Shown here: positions 62,051-64,000 of the stretch, in pieces | How positions within the stretch are numbered: position 1 is the stretch's first letter | How the letters are laid out: every line of letters begins with the position of its first letter | Source: Hirudo medicinalis | Taxonomy: Eukaryota > Annelida > Clitellata > Hirudinida > Hirudinidae | Length of the DNA stretch: 64,000 nt | Assembly: GCA_011800805.1 (NCBI GenBank) | Contig: MPNW01000451.1 | Location: 50,652-114,651, forward strand | Direction of reading: 5' to 3' | Position numbers and translations under genes: made by a program | Notes under the pieces: generated by a model | What the model was told of the DNA's origin: nothing | Databases searched by the model: none | The model's input: the letters and a program-made list of their open reading frames with translations, nothing else

Positions 62051-63812
62051 AAAATACGAACAATTTTCAAGTGGTAGACTCTGATTCGTCAAACAAAAAT
62101 AAGCAAAGAGAATGGAGAAAGGCCAACAAGTTCAGGAATCTCGAGATTGCCCGCGGAAGATGGGCAGAGAAAATCGAAAAGTTTATTGAAGCAGTTGGTT
62201 ACATACTTTCTTCCATTTTGCAGCAATTTTCCGATTTGTTTGAATAAAACAGAAGATAATCCACAGAAAAATCTAATCAAAGCATATCGTGACAATGAAC
62301 CAAGAAGACTGGAATGCATTGCTGACGAATTATGGAAACTGAAGAACGTTGAAGAATGTCAGGAAATAAAAATTGAAAGGTTTGTTTTACAAAGCACTAA
62401 TTCAGTCTGTTTTGAAACTGCATTAATATAATTAATTTCTCCAAAATATTTACTTTATCTCGTTTAATCTATAGTAAAGATAAAAAGCACAAAGATGAAC
62501 ACATTGGCGACTTTCTTCGAACCCAAATAGCGGAAAAAGAAATGTTGAAGCAACAGATGAGAGCGGCAAAGTTAGAGGAAAAATGTTTGGCAAGTTTGGA
62601 TTTGAAGTTCGGCTCAATGGAAGAAGAAGCTATTGCAAAATATAAAAAAAGATCTGATCTCAGGAAAGAGTTGTTGGCACAAATCAAAGTAAAAAATTGA
62701 GATTAAAATAAACAAACTTGATAATTTGAAAAATCAAATAATTCTTTTCGTCAGGACAACTGCATAAGGAACAAATGTGCCAATGAAGAATCTCGTAGAG
62801 AGGGCATATGTTTGATAGAACGAGATCTCGAACAGTTGAGGGAGAGACAAATGAAGTAAATTCTTAAATAAATCAATGTTTGGAAATCAAATAAAAAATA
62901 TTATCGTTAAAATAAGATCGGTGGATTACTAATAAATCCATTTTTGCAGAAATACTTCTAAGACATTTAACATTTCCACGTGATTGAAATCTAACAATAG
63001 AGAACAGGAAATCATAAGGAAAACACGAGAGGAGGCAAACGCATCCTGGCTACTTCAACGCCAGTGGAAAACGGAAGCTCTTGTGGAAAATGCGAGGTCA
63101 AACCAGGAGTTCGACGAAAAATTAAAAAGGCACCTCGAATCAATCGGGAGTTCCAAACGGTGTAAAGAACNTCCTGGCTACTTCAACGCCAGTGGAAAAC
63201 GGAAGCTCTTGTGGAAAATGCGAGGTCAAACCAGGAGTTCGACGAAAAATTAAAAAGGCACCTCGAATCAATCGGGAGTTCCAAACGGTGTAAAGAACCG
63301 AAGGATGACGTCAGCGACAGGGTTTGTTGGTTAAAAGTTCATTCGATTTTAAATGGATAATTATTCGTTATTTTAATAATAGGGTTGTGCTTAGTGTTAC
63401 AATGCGACTTTACCATACAATGTTCATAACAAACAGGATAGTGTTTCACTTACAAAGGAATTGATAATGAATAAATAATTGAATGAAATTATGTATTGCA
63501 TTAGTACAGTAATGTCTAATTATTATTCGAATGTCATTCATTTGGTTTCAGTTAAGAAAAATGTTGGAGTGCGATTCAAACGAGAAAGAGAGGGATGAAA
63601 GGATGAGGATTGAACTCAGTTGGTTGGAGAAGGATATGGAGTCAGGAGCAGAAGAACAAAGACGGGTTGATGCCATTGAGACCAAGAAAAAGCACTGGAA
63701 GGAGGTCATGCAACAATTTATTCGGGATCACATGAAAGCAAGAGAGTGCAGCTTCAGGGAAGCAGGGGATAGGGCAGCCGGCTGCTCCAATTCCGATCCA
63801 TGTTGCCCATGA
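62051..63812 (+). CDS. Coiled-coil protein, TPH/ciliary type, 5' end not identified
   Basis: Six exons join in phase: 62051-62197, 62253-62379, 62475-62688, 62755-62855, 63001-63321 (contains the assembly duplication), 63552-63812, giving about 345 residues without the N-terminus. The sequence is rich in Glu, Lys, Arg and Gln in long charged helices, for example RREGICLIERDLEQLRERQ and REQEIIRKTREEANASW. This is like the trichohyalin-plectin-homology proteins of cilia and flagella (CFAP53/MNS1/trichoplein type). The exact family is not recognised. The C-terminus is cysteine-rich (CSNSDPCCP). The first exon starts in phase 1, so at least one upstream coding exon is missing from this annotation. 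The context beside TCP11 fits a sperm or cilium role, which is an inference. Confidence 0.6.
63044..63298. repeat. 127-bp exact duplication around a single N (unmerged contig overlap)
   Basis: Bases 63044-63170 and 63172-63298 are identical as read, with N at 63171. The true exon has one copy. Removing one copy plus the N restores phase across the exon (193 nt). Confidence 0.95.
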
Positions 63813-64000
63813 AAACCTTAAGAATATAATTTTAAGAGATGAAATTTTTTAGAGGTTTCAGTTGCCTTGAGTTGTAGGTGCTCTCAATCTCGGATGAGTT
63901 TAAGGATTTGCGCAAGAAATGTACGAATTCGATTTAAAATCGAGCAAAATTATTCCAAATCTTCACTTCATTCTTTGTTTTTGTTTGTGATGGGAAATGA
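63813..64000. other. 3' flank of the coiled-coil gene
   Basis: No coding signal. AATATAATT near 63823 may serve as a variant poly(A) signal. Confidence 0.4.

Overview
The window is nuclear DNA from an animal. It is AT-rich, dense and full of introns: about 13-14 protein genes in 64 kb, most split into many short exons with GT-AG introns of roughly 50-300 bp. The gene set (EGFR, TBX20, extended-synaptotagmin-like, SPATA6, TCP11, site-2 protease, fumarylacetoacetase) points to a bilaterian-type invertebrate with a compact genome. SPATA6, TCP11 and a ciliary-type coiled-coil protein fit a lineage with flagellated sperm. The phylum cannot be fixed from the sequence. No bacterial, viral or CRISPR features were seen.

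Layout, left to right: MBTPS2 (+, 75-2736); an SMP/C2 lipid-transfer protein of the extended-synaptotagmin type (-, 3772-11283); an EGF receptor with 24 exons (-, 12231-20095); a three-exon gene for a small secreted cysteine-rich peptide (+, 21093-21475); FAH (+, 23636-26440); a degenerate PKG-like kinase (+, 26951-28623); EIF2S2 (-) and MRPL28 (+) head to head around 30.6-30.9 kb; SPATA6 (-, 32820-34518); TBX20 (+, 37423-42762); a 7.7 kb gene-poor stretch with microsatellites, minisatellites, a hairpin and a possible MITE; an intronless protein with two alpha-crystallin-like domains (+, 50450-51853); DIS3 (+, 53620-58415); TCP11 (-, 58670-61257), tail to tail with DIS3; and a coiled-coil protein (+, 62051-63812), head to head with TCP11.

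The genes form no single pathway: this is a typical animal neighbourhood of unrelated housekeeping, signalling and developmental genes. Possible sharing of regulation is limited to the two divergent pairs (EIF2S2/MRPL28 and TCP11/coiled-coil).

Assembly quality matters here. Two single-N gaps (16527 and 63171) are each flanked by an exact duplicate (98 and 127 bp) of an exon segment, so contig overlaps were not merged. TBX20 carries two single-base losses inside its T-box exons, at least one in a homopolymer, and the reading frame of its first exon is also inconsistent. The most interesting candidates for new biology are the cysteine-rich peptide gene, the tandem alpha-crystallin protein and the decaying PKG-like kinase. 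Exon coordinates were derived by hand from splice sites and phase and may be off by a base or two.
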